DNA from: Bacteroidales bacterium
GTDB lineage: Bacteria; Bacteroidota; Bacteroidia; Bacteroidales; Tenuifilaceae
Direction of reading: 5' to 3'
Assembly: GCA_020636835.1 (NCBI GenBank)
Contig: JACJXC010000005.1
Coordinates: forward strand, 124,001 to 188,000
DNA: 64,000 nucleotides
Under the pieces are notes generated by a model, which worked only from the letters and a program-made list of their open reading frames with translations, made no database searches and was not told where the DNA came from. The translations under genes were made by a program, and so were the position numbers. This document shows, in pieces, positions 17,847-27,395 of this stretch (the stretch's first letter is position 1; each line of letters opens with the position of its first letter).

Positions 17847-18569
17847 ATGGGAAAACTATTCGATAAACTCAACAACGATGTCCGTTTTGTAGAAGGAATC
17901 AATGGCTGCATAAATTGCGGAACCTGTACAGCCATATGCCCTGCTGCTGAGGTTTACGACTACGAACCCCGCAACATAGCCAACATGGTTCAAACCCGCG
18001 ACGATTCAATAATTGAGCAACTACTTAAGGGCGACACAATATGGTACTGCGGCGAATGCATGAAGTACGGCAAAACCCGATGCCCCCGCAACAATGCCCC
18101 AGGGCTGATAGTACAAGCACTCCGAGGGTTATCCATCGAAACCCAGCATTTGTGGAATCGGAAAAAGGTCGGCAAATGCTATCGCTTAAACGGATGAGCT
18201 CGGAAGCATTCTATCCTCGAAACAGGCTACGGTGTTACTTTCGATCACACGGAATTAGATATGTTTCGAACTGGGTCCCGTGTGGCAATGGGTTCGCGAC
18301 AATAGAACCGAAGTTCTCCCAAAGTTGGTGCAAACTACAAGGGGAAAGGCGCTGGAGCCATGCGCGAAATTCAACAGGAGAACATCAAGAACTCCAACAA
18401 AATTTTTGAGGTAACCGGAGGAAAACGATGGTTTAAACAAATAGAGAAAAAATCGGCCGAAAAAGCCAAGGAGATGAATTTAGAGATAGGCGACGAAAAC
18501 GATAAGCAATCGCCCTACTTCCGAGAAGTATACACAAGGAACAATGCCGAAAAACATATCCGCAAATAG
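17847..18569 (+). pseudogene. HdrC-like [4Fe-4S] protein gene with several frameshifts
   Basis: From ATG 17847 the frame encodes a two-cluster ferredoxin: GCINCGTCTAICPAA and IWYCGECMKYGKTRCPRN. It resembles the HdrC subunit of heterodisulfide reductase-like complexes. After about residue 100 the frame breaks. The continuation FVESEKGRQMLSLKRM lies in a second frame, LETGYGVTFDHTELDMF in a third, ELGPVWQWVRDN in another, and GANYKGKGAGAMREIQQ back in the first, ending at the TAG at 18567-18569. The breaks fall near 18148, 18200-18220, 18263 and 18326, mostly at short homopolymers. The amino-acid signal is otherwise well kept, so this is either very recent decay or base-calling error. Confidence 0.75.
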
Positions 18570-19699
18570 GCCTCTCGCCTACAAAGCTGAAATGGATCGT
18601 TACAATGACAAAACCAGACAGATGAAAAACGAAGGAAAAAAAAACGAATATGGGGCGACTACCAGAAGAAAGAAATAGCCACCGATAAGTATTTTTTTTG
18701 TAGAAAGCTGCATTAGGCAAACCTTTTTTCCGGGAAGCGATACCACTTTTCTGCGAATTCTTAGCGAAACGCTGGGTAAAGATGTGTATGAGGATCAAAC
18801 CATACCACCTGTACTGGGCATTGCATACCACACCGAGGTTGTTCCGTTCGAAACCATTCAAACCGTTGTAGCCCGCAATTTCTCTCTGATGCGCCAACAT
18901 GGGTACGAGAACTATATCCCATCGTGCGTTACATCATTTGGCATATACACCGAAATACTTGAAACCTGGCACCACTTTCCACAGGAAAAGGAAAAACCCG
19001 GAACTTCCTTCGGCAGGCAACCAATCGCGAATTTGAAGAGCCCGCAAATTTAGCCATACCAGCGATGTTATCTATAAATTTAGAAACGAAATTGCTGCCA
19101 AGGCCAAGTACAAACTGATTAACAAAGAAACAGGAAAGCCACTACGAGTGGTGGATCACATAGGCTGCCACTATGCCAAAATGTTTCCGGCCAAAGGCGT
19201 TGGAGGCGCAGAATACCCCCACGTTCTAGCCGGATTAGTGGAAGCCTGGGGTGGTGAGGTAATTGATTATCCCGAACGCCGGCACTGCTGCGGATTCGGT
19301 TTCCGCCAGTACTTTGTACAAGCCAACCGCGGCTACTCCATATCGGCATCGAAAAAGAAGTTTGAATCGATGGAGCCCTTCAAGCCCGACCTAATTATAA
19401 CCAACTGCCCCGGCTGCAACTACTTTATGGATAGGTGGCAGTACGCACTGGCCGAAATGGAGCATAAAACTTACGGCGATAATGGCTACGGCATCCCCGT
19501 TCTATCGTACGAAGAGGTGGCCGGAATTCTTCTAGGATTTGACCCTTGGGAAATGGGGCTGCAAATGCACCAAACCGACATAGAGCCTTTACTTAAAAAG
19601 ATTGGCGTGGAATACGATCCCTCAAAAAAATTCAAAGGAGCCAACGATGAGGATTTGCCACTACCCGAAAAACCCAATCATATCAAATTCACAATTTGA
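18544..19699 (+). pseudogene. HdrB-like CCG-domain protein gene with several frameshifts
   Basis: The start at 18544 (MPKNISANRPLAYKAEMD) overlaps the end of the HdrC-like gene by 26 bases, as expected in an operon. The frame breaks near 18650 (a missing T in TATGGGG), again at the T8 run at 18692-18699, and several times between about 18985 and 19060. The rest, from RVVDHIGCHYAKMFPA to the stop at 19699, is intact. Cysteine-rich CCG motifs that bind the catalytic Fe-S cluster in HdrB are present (RRHCCGFGFRQ, TNCPGCNYFMDRW). Conserved residues survive across every break, so the product was functional recently or still is, if the indels are sequencing errors. Confidence 0.75.
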
Positions 19700-19743
19700 G
19701 AAAAAAATAATTCAAAAAATAACCAAATACTAAACACTAGCAT

Positions 19744-20760
19744 ATGGGCAAGGATGTAGCAATCATAGGAGGAGGAGTGGCCGGACTCGAGGCCGCCAAC
19801 CAATTGGCAACCCTAGGTTACAATGTTACGGTTTTCGAACGGAACGCCCAACCCGGCGGTCATGCCGCCAAATGGGACAGGCTTTTCCCCAACCAACGCC
19901 ACAGCCACGAGGTGATTGATAGCCTCAAATCGCACCTTAACGGCAACCCGGCAATAATGCTATCCACCGCCATATCAACCATAAGCCGAAATGGACAAAA
20001 ATTCAAACTCGACGCCAAGGGAAGAGCCTTTGAAGCCGACGCCATACTAATTGCCACCGGGTTTGAACTGTTCCCAGCCGAAAGGAAAGAGGAATACGGC
20101 TACGGCATATACGAAAATGTAATCACATCGGCCGAACTCGAGGAGATGTTTGCAAAAAACGGCAAACCCACCATGAAGAGTGGCGAAACACCAAAAAAAA
20201 TAGCATTCATACACTGCGTAGGCAGTCGCGACGAGAAAGTGAACAAGCCATACTGTTCCAAGGTATGCTGCGTAACCGCGGTAAAACAAGCCATAGAAGT
20301 AAAGGATTCCATTCCCAATGCCGAAGTATTCAACCTATACATGGATTTACGAATGTTTGGTCCAGGATATGAGGATTTATACAAGGAAGCCCAGCAGAAA
20401 GGAGTAACTTTCATCCGGGGACGACTTTCCGAGGCCAGCGAGCTGGATGAAGGCCGTTTACTGATCAAAACGGAGGATACACTTTCGTCGTGCCCATTAA
20501 AGATGTCGGTTGATATGGTTGTGCTAATGGTGGGGATGTCTCCAGCCATAGGGACCTCCGAACTAATTGCCGGATTAGGCTTACACCCCAATAAGGATGG
20601 ATTCGTGGACATTGCCGACCAGCACCTGTATCCAACCAACACCACCGCCGAAGGGGTTTTTGTTGCCGGAGCATGCGTAGGTCCAAACAACATAACCGAT
20701 TCGGTTAATGCAGCCCGCTCTGCCGCCATCGAAATACATCAGTACCTAAGCAAGAAGTAA
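19744..20760 (+). CDS. HdrA-like FAD-binding oxidoreductase
   Basis: A 338-residue flavoprotein with an N-terminal Rossmann motif (IIGGGVAGLEAANQLA) and PGGHAAKW. A central IHCVGSRDEKVNKPYCSKVCC segment is diagnostic of HdrA/QmoA-type subunits. A second FAD/NAD segment at the C-terminus is GVFVAGACVGPNN. It is about half the length of methanogen HdrA and lacks the extra ferredoxin domains. It should pass electrons between a soluble donor and the Fe-S subunits encoded on both sides. It is intact, in contrast to the two genes before it. Four bases separate it from the next gene. Confidence 0.88.
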   Translation: MGKDVAIIGGGVAGLEAANQLATLGYNVTVFERNAQPGGHAAKWDRLFPNQRHSHEVIDSLKSHLNGNPAIMLSTAISTISRNGQKFKLDAKGRAFEADAILIATGFELFPAERKEEYGYGIYENVITSAELEEMFAKNGKPTMKSGETPKKIAFIHCVGSRDEKVNKPYCSKVCCVTAVKQAIEVKDSIPNAEVFNLYMDLRMFGPGYEDLYKEAQQKGVTFIRGRLSEASELDEGRLLIKTEDTLSSCPLKMSVDMVVLMVGMSPAIGTSELIAGLGLHPNKDGFVDIADQHLYPTNTTAEGVFVAGACVGPNNITDSVNAARSAAIEIHQYLSKK

Positions 20761-20763
20761 ACT

Positions 20764-21099
20764 ATGGTTAATTTTGGATTTGCACCACTCGAAATCAAAA
20801 TTCACGATTTAGACAAATCAAACCTGCAGCTCAGCAGTTGGATTGCCGAAAGGGATGAAACCTTTACGCAATGCATTGCCTGTGGGTGCTGCACTGCAAC
20901 CTGCACCGCAGGGAAGTTTACCAAGTTCAGTTTCCGCGAGTTGTGCCATAGCATCCGCAGAGGCGAGATTGCCAAGGCAATTGCCGAATCGGAGAAGTGT
21001 ATGCTATGCGGCAAATGCACGCTGGTTTGCCCCCGGAATGTGAACACCCGCAATATTGTTAAGCTAATTCGCAAGGCCAACCAAAAATTCAAAGTATGA
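20764..21099 (+). CDS. HdrC-like [4Fe-4S] ferredoxin subunit
   Basis: A 111-residue protein with two four-cysteine motifs: CIACGCCTATCTAGKF at about residue 38 and CMLCGKCTLVCPRN at about residue 79. This two-cluster pattern is that of HdrC, which relays electrons between the flavoprotein and the CCG-domain subunit. It follows the HdrA-like gene by 3 bases and overlaps the next start by 4 bases (ATGA), so the subunits are translationally coupled. Confidence 0.88.
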   Translation: MVNFGFAPLEIKIHDLDKSNLQLSSWIAERDETFTQCIACGCCTATCTAGKFTKFSFRELCHSIRRGEIAKAIAESEKCMLCGKCTLVCPRNVNTRNIVKLIRKANQKFKV

Positions 21100-22928
21100 A
21101 GTACCATCCCTTTGTCATCCCATTCTCAATAGGTCTAGCCTTTGTAATGCTATACATCGTAGGGATGTGGGCCTATTGGATTATCAGGCTATCGCGCCGC
21201 GAGCAAAAGATTGTGTGGAAGCGCCTGTTTTCCTTTCGAACCATAGCGGCAATATGGGAATCGATGATGGAAGGACTATTCCACCGCAAAATATTCCGAA
21301 AACACGCGCTGCTGGGCTATATGCACATGAGTTTAGCCTTCGGATGGTTCATGCTAATTGTACTCGGAAACTTTGAATCGAGGCTTTACCCCCACAGCAA
21401 TATCAACCCACCCTACTACCCCATATTCTTCGAATTCTTCCGGCACGACCTATCGCCACTACGCGAATACGAGGAGATTTTTACATTTCTGATGGATTTC
21501 TTCCTGCTACTCGTAATTTCGGGGGTTATGCTGGCATTCTTTAAACGGATTAAGAGCCGAATTCTTGGGATGCGACGAACCACAAAGCACATCCGCATAG
21601 ACCGTATTGCGCTCACATCGCTATGGTTTATCTTTCCACTACGCATTCTGGCCGAAAGCGTTACGGCGGGGCTTTATAACACCGGGCACTTTTTCACCAA
21701 CTTTTTGGGACAAAATGTAATATACAACCTACCACTCGACCAGCTATACTACCCCGCATGGTGGGCCTACTCCATTGCGCTGGGACTATTCTTTGTTACG
21801 CTACCCTTCTCGAGGTACATGCACATCCCCTCGGAGATACTGCTCATATTCCTACGGAAATACGGAGTAAAGGAAAAAGAGCATCACTCCACATTCACTA
21901 AAATTGAGCTGAACGCCTGCTCGCGATGCGGAATATGCATCGACACGTGCCAGCTTAGCACCAACCTGAACATCAGCAATACGCAACCCGCCTACTTCCT
22001 CCGCGATTTGCGGTACAGCCAGCCCAATGAGCAGCTGCGCGAAACATGCATGATGTGTATGCGATGCGTAGAGGCTTGCCCCGTTGGCATTGAGGTTGTT
22101 AAGATTAGAGAAAACGAACGCAAGGAGCATCAACTATACAGCGAAAACAGTTACAACTACCTAAACGGATACAGCTACCCAAAGGCAAAAGTTGCGTTCT
22201 TTGCTGGCTGTATGGGGCATTTAACCCCATCGGTGATCAAATCGACTCTAAAACTGTTCGAAGCAGCAGGCGTTGACTATACTTTTATTGACAAGGATGG
22301 AAGTATTTGCTGCGGCAGGCCACTCCAACTAGGAGGTCAAGCAATTGCCGCAAAGCAACTTATCGACAAAAATAATGCTCTAATCCATGCCACAGGCGCA
22401 GAACTGCTGGTTACCACCTGTCCTATTTGCGCCCGCGAGTTTAGGCATAACTACCATTTAAACATACCTGTACTGCACCACAGCCAATACCTACTCGAAC
22501 TGGTTAACAGCAATAGGCTCAAACTTAAAAAAACTGATTTAAATGTAGCCTACCACGATCCCTGCGAGTTGAGCCGAGGGCTTAGCATCACTGAGGAACC
22601 CCGCGAACTGCTCAGCAAAACGGTTAACCTGGTTGAATCGGGCAAGCAAATTGGGAAAAACTCGCTATGCTGTGGCGGAAGCCTTGGCGCAACTAACATC
22701 AGCGCGGAGCAACGCCGCACCATTGCCGTAGCCACAGTAAACCAAATAACCCAAGCCGATACCAACATCCTGGCAACAGCTTGCCCCCTATGTAAAAAAA
22801 CATTCTGCTCGGCACAGGACACAGTCGCCATACAGGATATTGCCGAAATCCTGGCCAATAACCTAGCAAATATCAAGAACCAAAACCCAACCAAAAAGAG
22901 CGCGGAGAGGGAAGTGATTACGGCGTAA
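21096..22928 (+). CDS. Membrane-bound Hdr/FadF-like Fe-S oxidoreductase
   Basis: A 610-residue fusion. Residues 1-260 form a membrane part with about five helices (IPFSIGLAFVMLYIVGMWAY at the start), like the gamma subunit of nitrate reductase or HdrE. Next come two [4Fe-4S] motifs (CSRCGICIDTC, CMMCMRCVEACPVG). Two CCG domains follow (FFAGCMGH...SICCGRPLQLGG and AYHDPCELSRG...SLCCGGSLGA) with CPIC and CPLC ligands. The order matches HdrE-HdrC-HdrD-like proteins such as FadF, which link a soluble donor to the quinone pool. It is the terminal gene of the operon and probably its membrane exit. Confidence 0.88.
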   Translation: MKYHPFVIPFSIGLAFVMLYIVGMWAYWIIRLSRREQKIVWKRLFSFRTIAAIWESMMEGLFHRKIFRKHALLGYMHMSLAFGWFMLIVLGNFESRLYPHSNINPPYYPIFFEFFRHDLSPLREYEEIFTFLMDFFLLLVISGVMLAFFKRIKSRILGMRRTTKHIRIDRIALTSLWFIFPLRILAESVTAGLYNTGHFFTNFLGQNVIYNLPLDQLYYPAWWAYSIALGLFFVTLPFSRYMHIPSEILLIFLRKYGVKEKEHHSTFTKIELNACSRCGICIDTCQLSTNLNISNTQPAYFLRDLRYSQPNEQLRETCMMCMRCVEACPVGIEVVKIRENERKEHQLYSENSYNYLNGYSYPKAKVAFFAGCMGHLTPSVIKSTLKLFEAAGVDYTFIDKDGSICCGRPLQLGGQAIAAKQLIDKNNALIHATGAELLVTTCPICAREFRHNYHLNIPVLHHSQYLLELVNSNRLKLKKTDLNVAYHDPCELSRGLSITEEPRELLSKTVNLVESGKQIGKNSLCCGGSLGATNISAEQRRTIAVATVNQITQADTNILATACPLCKKTFCSAQDTVAIQDIAEILANNLANIKNQNPTKKSAEREVITA

Positions 22929-22954
22929 AGCACAGTTCAAACAAAGCAGATAGA

Positions 22955-23000
22955 AAATGATTGAGGGCACTAAAAGTCGTGCCCTCGATCATTTTTTTTT
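22955..23000 (+). terminator. Strong terminator of the Hdr-like operon
   Basis: A 17-base stem (AAAATGATTGAGGGCAC from 22954 pairing with GTGCCCTCGATCATTTT) has only one G-T wobble and is followed by a run of T to about 23000. Confidence 0.9.
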
Positions 23001-23061
23001 AATCGTCGCTGGCTTATTCTACATTAATTTATACTTTAGCGTTCGTAAAAAATGAATACCA

Positions 23062-23817
23062 TTGAACAAACCCAATACTATAAAAACAAAAAAACGCTGG
23101 TATAAGCCTCTGCTGAAGCTATTCCTACTCTCAACCATCACATTTTTTGCAACCTCCATACTGCTAACGCTTGCATTGGCCTTCGTAAATCCGAACCTAA
23201 CAATGCTCATGGTTATCAAACGCGACGAGACCAATGAACAGGGGGAGCGCCAACGAATCAGAAAAGATTGGGTAAGTATCGATAAAATATCGCCCCACAT
23301 GGTACTAGCAGCCTGTGCCGCCGAGGACGGGAAGTTTATGCTACACAACGGGTTTGACTGGGAAGCTATTCAAAAAGCTATAAAAAGCAATAAAAGGGGG
23401 AAAAAACTTAGGGGAGCAAGCACCATATCGCAGCAAACAGCCAAAAATGTGTTTTTATGGCCAAAGCGATCGTGGCTCCGCAAGGGATTTGAAACATACT
23501 TCACATTCCTGATCGAAACCTGCTGGAGCAAAAAACGGATTATGGAGGTTTACCTTAACGTAGCCGAATTTGGGCGCGGAATATACGGCGTTGAGGAGGC
23601 GGCGCAAGCTTACTACAAAAAACCGGCGAGCAAATTGAACCGCAACGAGGCGGCAATGATAGCCACAGTGCTACCGCTCCCATCGAAACGCAACCCGGCC
23701 AAACCCAGCAACTACATGGTTCGCTACCAACACATTATCCTCCGCAATATGTACACCCTAGGAAAAATTGACCTAGACAATGCGAATCCCCCAAACCCCA
23801 AAAGAAAACGCAAATAG
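23062..23817 (+). CDS. mtgA: Monofunctional biosynthetic peptidoglycan transglycosylase
   Basis: A 251-residue GT51 enzyme that polymerises lipid II into glycan strands. It has one N-terminal membrane anchor (LFLLSTITFFATSILLTLAL). Visible GT51 motifs are AAEDGKFMLHNGFDW with the catalytic Glu, RGASTISQQTAKN, and MEVYLNVAEFGRGIYGVE. No transpeptidase domain follows, so it is the monofunctional type. The start is uncertain. The frame begins at TTG 23062, while a better-looking ATG with an A-rich leader at 23052 is in another frame; one base change in the A-rich run at about 23080-23098 would join them. The next gene starts 9 bases after the stop. Confidence 0.92.
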   Translation: MNKPNTIKTKKRWYKPLLKLFLLSTITFFATSILLTLALAFVNPNLTMLMVIKRDETNEQGERQRIRKDWVSIDKISPHMVLAACAAEDGKFMLHNGFDWEAIQKAIKSNKRGKKLRGASTISQQTAKNVFLWPKRSWLRKGFETYFTFLIETCWSKKRIMEVYLNVAEFGRGIYGVEEAAQAYYKKPASKLNRNEAAMIATVLPLPSKRNPAKPSNYMVRYQHIILRNMYTLGKIDLDNANPPNPKRKRK

Positions 23818-23826
23818 ATTAATGCC

Positions 23827-25785
23827 TTGAAAAATTTTGTTACCACGGTTGCGTTAGCCCTGATTGGACTCATCAACATAAATCCAGCATACAGCCAACT
23901 AAATAAAGCATACTTTTTTTACAAGGGCGAAGAACTGCTTGCTCAGCAAAAATACACCCAAGCCCTCCCCTACCTCAACACACTAATAGGAATCGACTCG
24001 TCGCTGTTTGAAGGATGGTTCCTACGGGGAGTTGCCAAATACAACCTGGGAGATATACCTGGCGCCATCGCCGATTTTGATAAAACAATAAAGGTAAACC
24101 CCGTATTTGCCCAAGGGCATCACTATAAATCCATTGCACTAAACCGAATATCGCAACCCAACCAAGCCCTAAACGAGATAGATATTGCACTCGACCTAAA
24201 ACCCAACTCATCGGAATTCCTATTCACACTGGGCATCATTCATTTCCAGATGGAAAACTACACCAAAGCCATCGAAGTTTTCTCCAAGGTACTACGAATC
24301 GATAACAGCAACCCCGACGTATGGATTAACCGGGGGTCGGCCCGGCTGCTTACAGGCGATACCCTGGGCGCATTAAGCGACTACAACCTGGCCATCAAGG
24401 TAAACCCATTCTACGCCAACTCCTATTCACGCAGAGGCATCCTAAATGCCGAAATCAACAAGCACACACTGGCACTGGCCGATTTGGATAAAGCAATTGC
24501 ACTCGATTCGCTCGGCATCGACAATTACTTTAACCGCGCACTGGTTTACCACACCCTGAAACAACCCACAAAAGCGCTAAGCGACTTGAATAGAGTACTA
24601 AGAGCCGACCCAAAGTACTCACTTGCCCTGTTCAACCGAGCCATTATAAGCTACCAAATAGGGGACTGGGAAAAGGCCATCGACGACCTCACCCGCCTCA
24701 CCTCGCTTAATCCCGAAAATGTGTTGATATACTACTACCGCGGATCCATCCTTTACGAAAAGGGGCAACTCCAAACAGCAATTAACGACTACACCACGGC
24801 AATCAATATTTTCCCCGATTTTGCCAATGCATACATTAACCGGGCTGAGATTAAATCGAGGCTGGGCGACGCAAAAGGCGCCGAAACTGATTACAATACC
24901 GGAAAATCGCTACTGCAAAAATACAAAGGGGCTAATAAGGACAACCCATTCGCTATGCTCGACTCGAGCGGAAAGTTTAAGCACCTAATATCGCTCGAAA
25001 AAGATTTCAACACCGCATCGCGGCTTAGCCTCGAAACCAACCGGTTTGTAGTTACCTCGGCATTCCTCCCCATGCTTAAGCTATGCTTGAATAAAGAAAC
25101 AAAAATTCAGAATAGCCATAATGCAAAAAGCGCGTGGCTCGACTCCATCAACAGCAAACTCCCCTACGAATACCAGCTAACGCTTAGCACACAACCCGAT
25201 AATAGGGCAAAAGAGCTATCGCTACACACCATCGACTCGCTATTTTCCGGAAATCCCTACCGCTCATTACTCCGGGGGATACTCCTAACTGCAAAAGGCC
25301 GATACTCCAACGCCACACAGGAGTTCAAAAATGCGGTGAAAGAATCGCCATACAACCCGCTAATAGAGATCAATCTGATAGCTTCAAACACCGACATGGC
25401 ACGCTTTATCGAAGGCTTTAACGATAGATCGAACACAGTGAATCAGGGCACCAATCCACCCAACGATACCAAAAACCAAACCTCAATCACCGCCTACTCC
25501 GAGGCCACTGCCCAACTCTCACAGCTACCCGCCCTCGACAATAGCAGCATAATTGCCTACAACATTGGGAATTTGCACATTCTCACCAACAATTTTACCG
25601 AAGCCATTAATTGGTATAACAAGGCCATTACCATGAATTCATCGCTTGCAGGGGCATACTACAACCGGGGCTTAGCACTCCTCCTATCGGGCTCTAAACA
25701 GCCAGGTTGCCAGGATCTGAGCACCGCTGGCGAAATGGGCGTACCCCAGGCTTACGAAGCGCTTCAACGATTCTGCGGCAAATAA
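23827..25785 (+). CDS. Secreted protein with many TPR repeats
   Basis: A 652-residue product with a signal peptide (TTVALALIGLININPAYSQ), starting at TTG 23827. Roughly ten TPRs cover residues 20-370 with the standard 34-residue spacing and motifs such as GDIPGAIADFDKTIKVNP and YYYRGSILYEKGQLQTAI. A linker without repeats follows, and two more TPRs sit at the C-terminus (NFTEAINWYNKAITMNSS). It is probably a periplasmic scaffold. It comes directly after mtgA, so a link with cell-wall synthesis is possible but is inferred only from the operon. Confidence 0.85.
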   Translation: MKNFVTTVALALIGLININPAYSQLNKAYFFYKGEELLAQQKYTQALPYLNTLIGIDSSLFEGWFLRGVAKYNLGDIPGAIADFDKTIKVNPVFAQGHHYKSIALNRISQPNQALNEIDIALDLKPNSSEFLFTLGIIHFQMENYTKAIEVFSKVLRIDNSNPDVWINRGSARLLTGDTLGALSDYNLAIKVNPFYANSYSRRGILNAEINKHTLALADLDKAIALDSLGIDNYFNRALVYHTLKQPTKALSDLNRVLRADPKYSLALFNRAIISYQIGDWEKAIDDLTRLTSLNPENVLIYYYRGSILYEKGQLQTAINDYTTAINIFPDFANAYINRAEIKSRLGDAKGAETDYNTGKSLLQKYKGANKDNPFAMLDSSGKFKHLISLEKDFNTASRLSLETNRFVVTSAFLPMLKLCLNKETKIQNSHNAKSAWLDSINSKLPYEYQLTLSTQPDNRAKELSLHTIDSLFSGNPYRSLLRGILLTAKGRYSNATQEFKNAVKESPYNPLIEINLIASNTDMARFIEGFNDRSNTVNQGTNPPNDTKNQTSITAYSEATAQLSQLPALDNSSIIAYNIGNLHILTNNFTEAINWYNKAITMNSSLAGAYYNRGLALLLSGSKQPGCQDLSTAGEMGVPQAYEALQRFCGK

Positions 25786-25800
25786 TTGGAATTTCGCACC

Positions 25801-26820
25801 ATGAAGGTTATCAGCACTATCAATTCAATTAGAGCATTCGTAAAACGGATGCGCTTAAAAGTGGGTCTCGACACATTTGTACTCGCAATTATTGGCGCCA
25901 TTGCGCTAGCCTACATCTGGTGGAGCCCAGGAATAGCCCGGGGAGGGCTCTCGCTTCACCAAATTGCCAACTACGGGGTTTCGGTGATATTCTTTTTTTA
26001 CGGGCTAAAACTCAGCCCCGAGAAGTTAAAAACAGGACTTGCAAACTGGCAGCTTCACCTCGTGGTACAATTGGCAACATTCATCATCTTCCCTCTTGTG
26101 GTGCTGTTTTTTATGCAGATATTCGGGAACAATGGGAACCGATTATTCTGGATTGGAACATTTTACCTGGCCGCTCTACCCTCAACAGTGTCATCGTCGG
26201 TGGTAATGGTTTCCATTGCGCGGGGCAATGTACCAGCGGCAATCTTCAACGCATCCATATCGAGCATGCTTGGCGTGTTCATAACACCGGTATGGATGGG
26301 AATTATACTCTCGTCGGAAGGCAATTCCTACGATTTAACCAACGTAATAGTAAAGCTATCGCTTCAGGTACTGCTCCCCGTTGCTGCCGGAATCCTGTTG
26401 CATCCAAAATTCGGGGCATTTGCTGAGCGCAATAGGTCTCCGCTCAAAGTTTTCGATCAATGTATAATCCTGCTAATTGTTTACACCTCGTTCTGCGAAT
26501 CGTTTGCCAATAAAATGTTTGCAGGGTATAGCGCAGCCGAGATATTCCTACTTGGCGTAGCAATGATTATCCTTTTCTTCCTGATTTACAGCATAATTAC
26601 AATCATAAGCCGGATACTGCATTTCAGCACCGAGGATCACATTACTGCCGTTTTCAGCGGATCAAAAAAATCGTTGGTACACGGCACCGTTATGTCGAAA
26701 GTGCTATTCCCCGGCATTAACGGCGTAGGCGTAATACTACTCCCCCTGATGATGTTCCACGCCTTGCAGCTGATAGCGGCCAGCGTTATTGCCCAACGGT
26801 TCGATAAACGACCAAAATAA
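25801..26820 (+). CDS. SBF-like (bile acid:sodium symporter family) membrane transporter
   Basis: A roughly 339-residue protein with about ten transmembrane helices. The features I recognise are the SBF-like core GTFYLAALPSTVSSSVVMVSIARGN, VFITPVWMGI and the ending LLPLMMFHALQLIAASVIAQRF. It resembles the YfeH-type SBF_like branch rather than true bile acid carriers. The substrate is unknown and is probably an organic anion. I start at ATG 25801; the frame is open five codons earlier at a TTG that abuts the previous stop. It probably belongs to the mtgA transcription unit. Confidence 0.88.
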   Translation: MKVISTINSIRAFVKRMRLKVGLDTFVLAIIGAIALAYIWWSPGIARGGLSLHQIANYGVSVIFFFYGLKLSPEKLKTGLANWQLHLVVQLATFIIFPLVVLFFMQIFGNNGNRLFWIGTFYLAALPSTVSSSVVMVSIARGNVPAAIFNASISSMLGVFITPVWMGIILSSEGNSYDLTNVIVKLSLQVLLPVAAGILLHPKFGAFAERNRSPLKVFDQCIILLIVYTSFCESFANKMFAGYSAAEIFLLGVAMIILFFLIYSIITIISRILHFSTEDHITAVFSGSKKSLVHGTVMSKVLFPGINGVGVILLPLMMFHALQLIAASVIAQRFDKRPK

Positions 26821-26850
26821 ACCCAGCAGCCATTAAATACTAGCAAGCCT

Positions 26851-27267
26851 ATGGAACAGAAGGATTACCTACTCCGCGAGATTGAAAAGATGGGACTACT
26901 GCTCCGCCAGCTGCTCAACGCGCTTACCGGCAATACTGGCAATTCGGCCATAAGCGCACTTCAGCAAGTTGAGGAAACCGATGAGCAACTAATATCCGAG
27001 ATTGGACTCGATTTAAACAGGATACTCACGCTACACAACTCGGAATTACTCCCATACATCAACCAGCTGAAGGGAATTGATAACCAGAACCGGGAACTAC
27101 TGGCCGACATTCTATACCAACAGGGAGTGAGCAATAATGGCAACCGCCGAAAGGATTACCTTGAAAAATCGTTACACCTGTACGAGTACTGCCGCCTTGC
27201 CGATAAAACGTACTCAATTGATCGGGAATTCAAAATTGAATTGGTAAAAAGAATGCTATCCGAATAA
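26851..27267 (+). CDS. Small cytoplasmic helical protein (DUF6483-like)
   Basis: A 138-residue all-helical protein. It opens with a membrane-avoiding amphipathic helix (YLLREIEKMGLLLRQLLNAL) and ends in a TPR-like helix pair (DYLEKSLHLYEYCRLADKTY). The layout reminds me of DUF6483 proteins, whose function is unknown; this is a pattern match by eye. It lies 30 bases after the transporter and is the last gene before the AT-rich ATPase unit, which has its own promoter. Confidence 0.65.
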   Translation: MEQKDYLLREIEKMGLLLRQLLNALTGNTGNSAISALQQVEETDEQLISEIGLDLNRILTLHNSELLPYINQLKGIDNQNRELLADILYQQGVSNNGNRRKDYLEKSLHLYEYCRLADKTYSIDREFKIELVKRMLSE

Positions 27268-27336
27268 TTAGACATCATTCTAAAAATTTCAAAACAGGCA
27301 AAACGGCGTCATCAAAAACAGAATTCTGAAAAATAA

Positions 27337-27367
27337 TTGCAAATTTTAAAATATAATTGTATTTTTG
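27337..27367 (+). promoter_or_regulatory. Bacteroidota-type promoter of the ATPase pair
   Basis: TTG (27337-27339), a 20-base spacer and TATTTTTG (27360-27367) match the -33/-7 consensus. The ATG of the ATPase follows at 27396, giving a leader of about 20 bases. The unit is therefore probably expressed on its own. Confidence 0.7.
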
Positions 27368-27395
27368 TAGTCAAAATTAATACAATAAAGAAGAA

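Noticed and set aside
18041..18409. Separate small proteins in the 18-19 kb region
   Set aside because: They are frame fragments of the HdrC/HdrB-like genes, and the amino-acid signal continues from one to the next.
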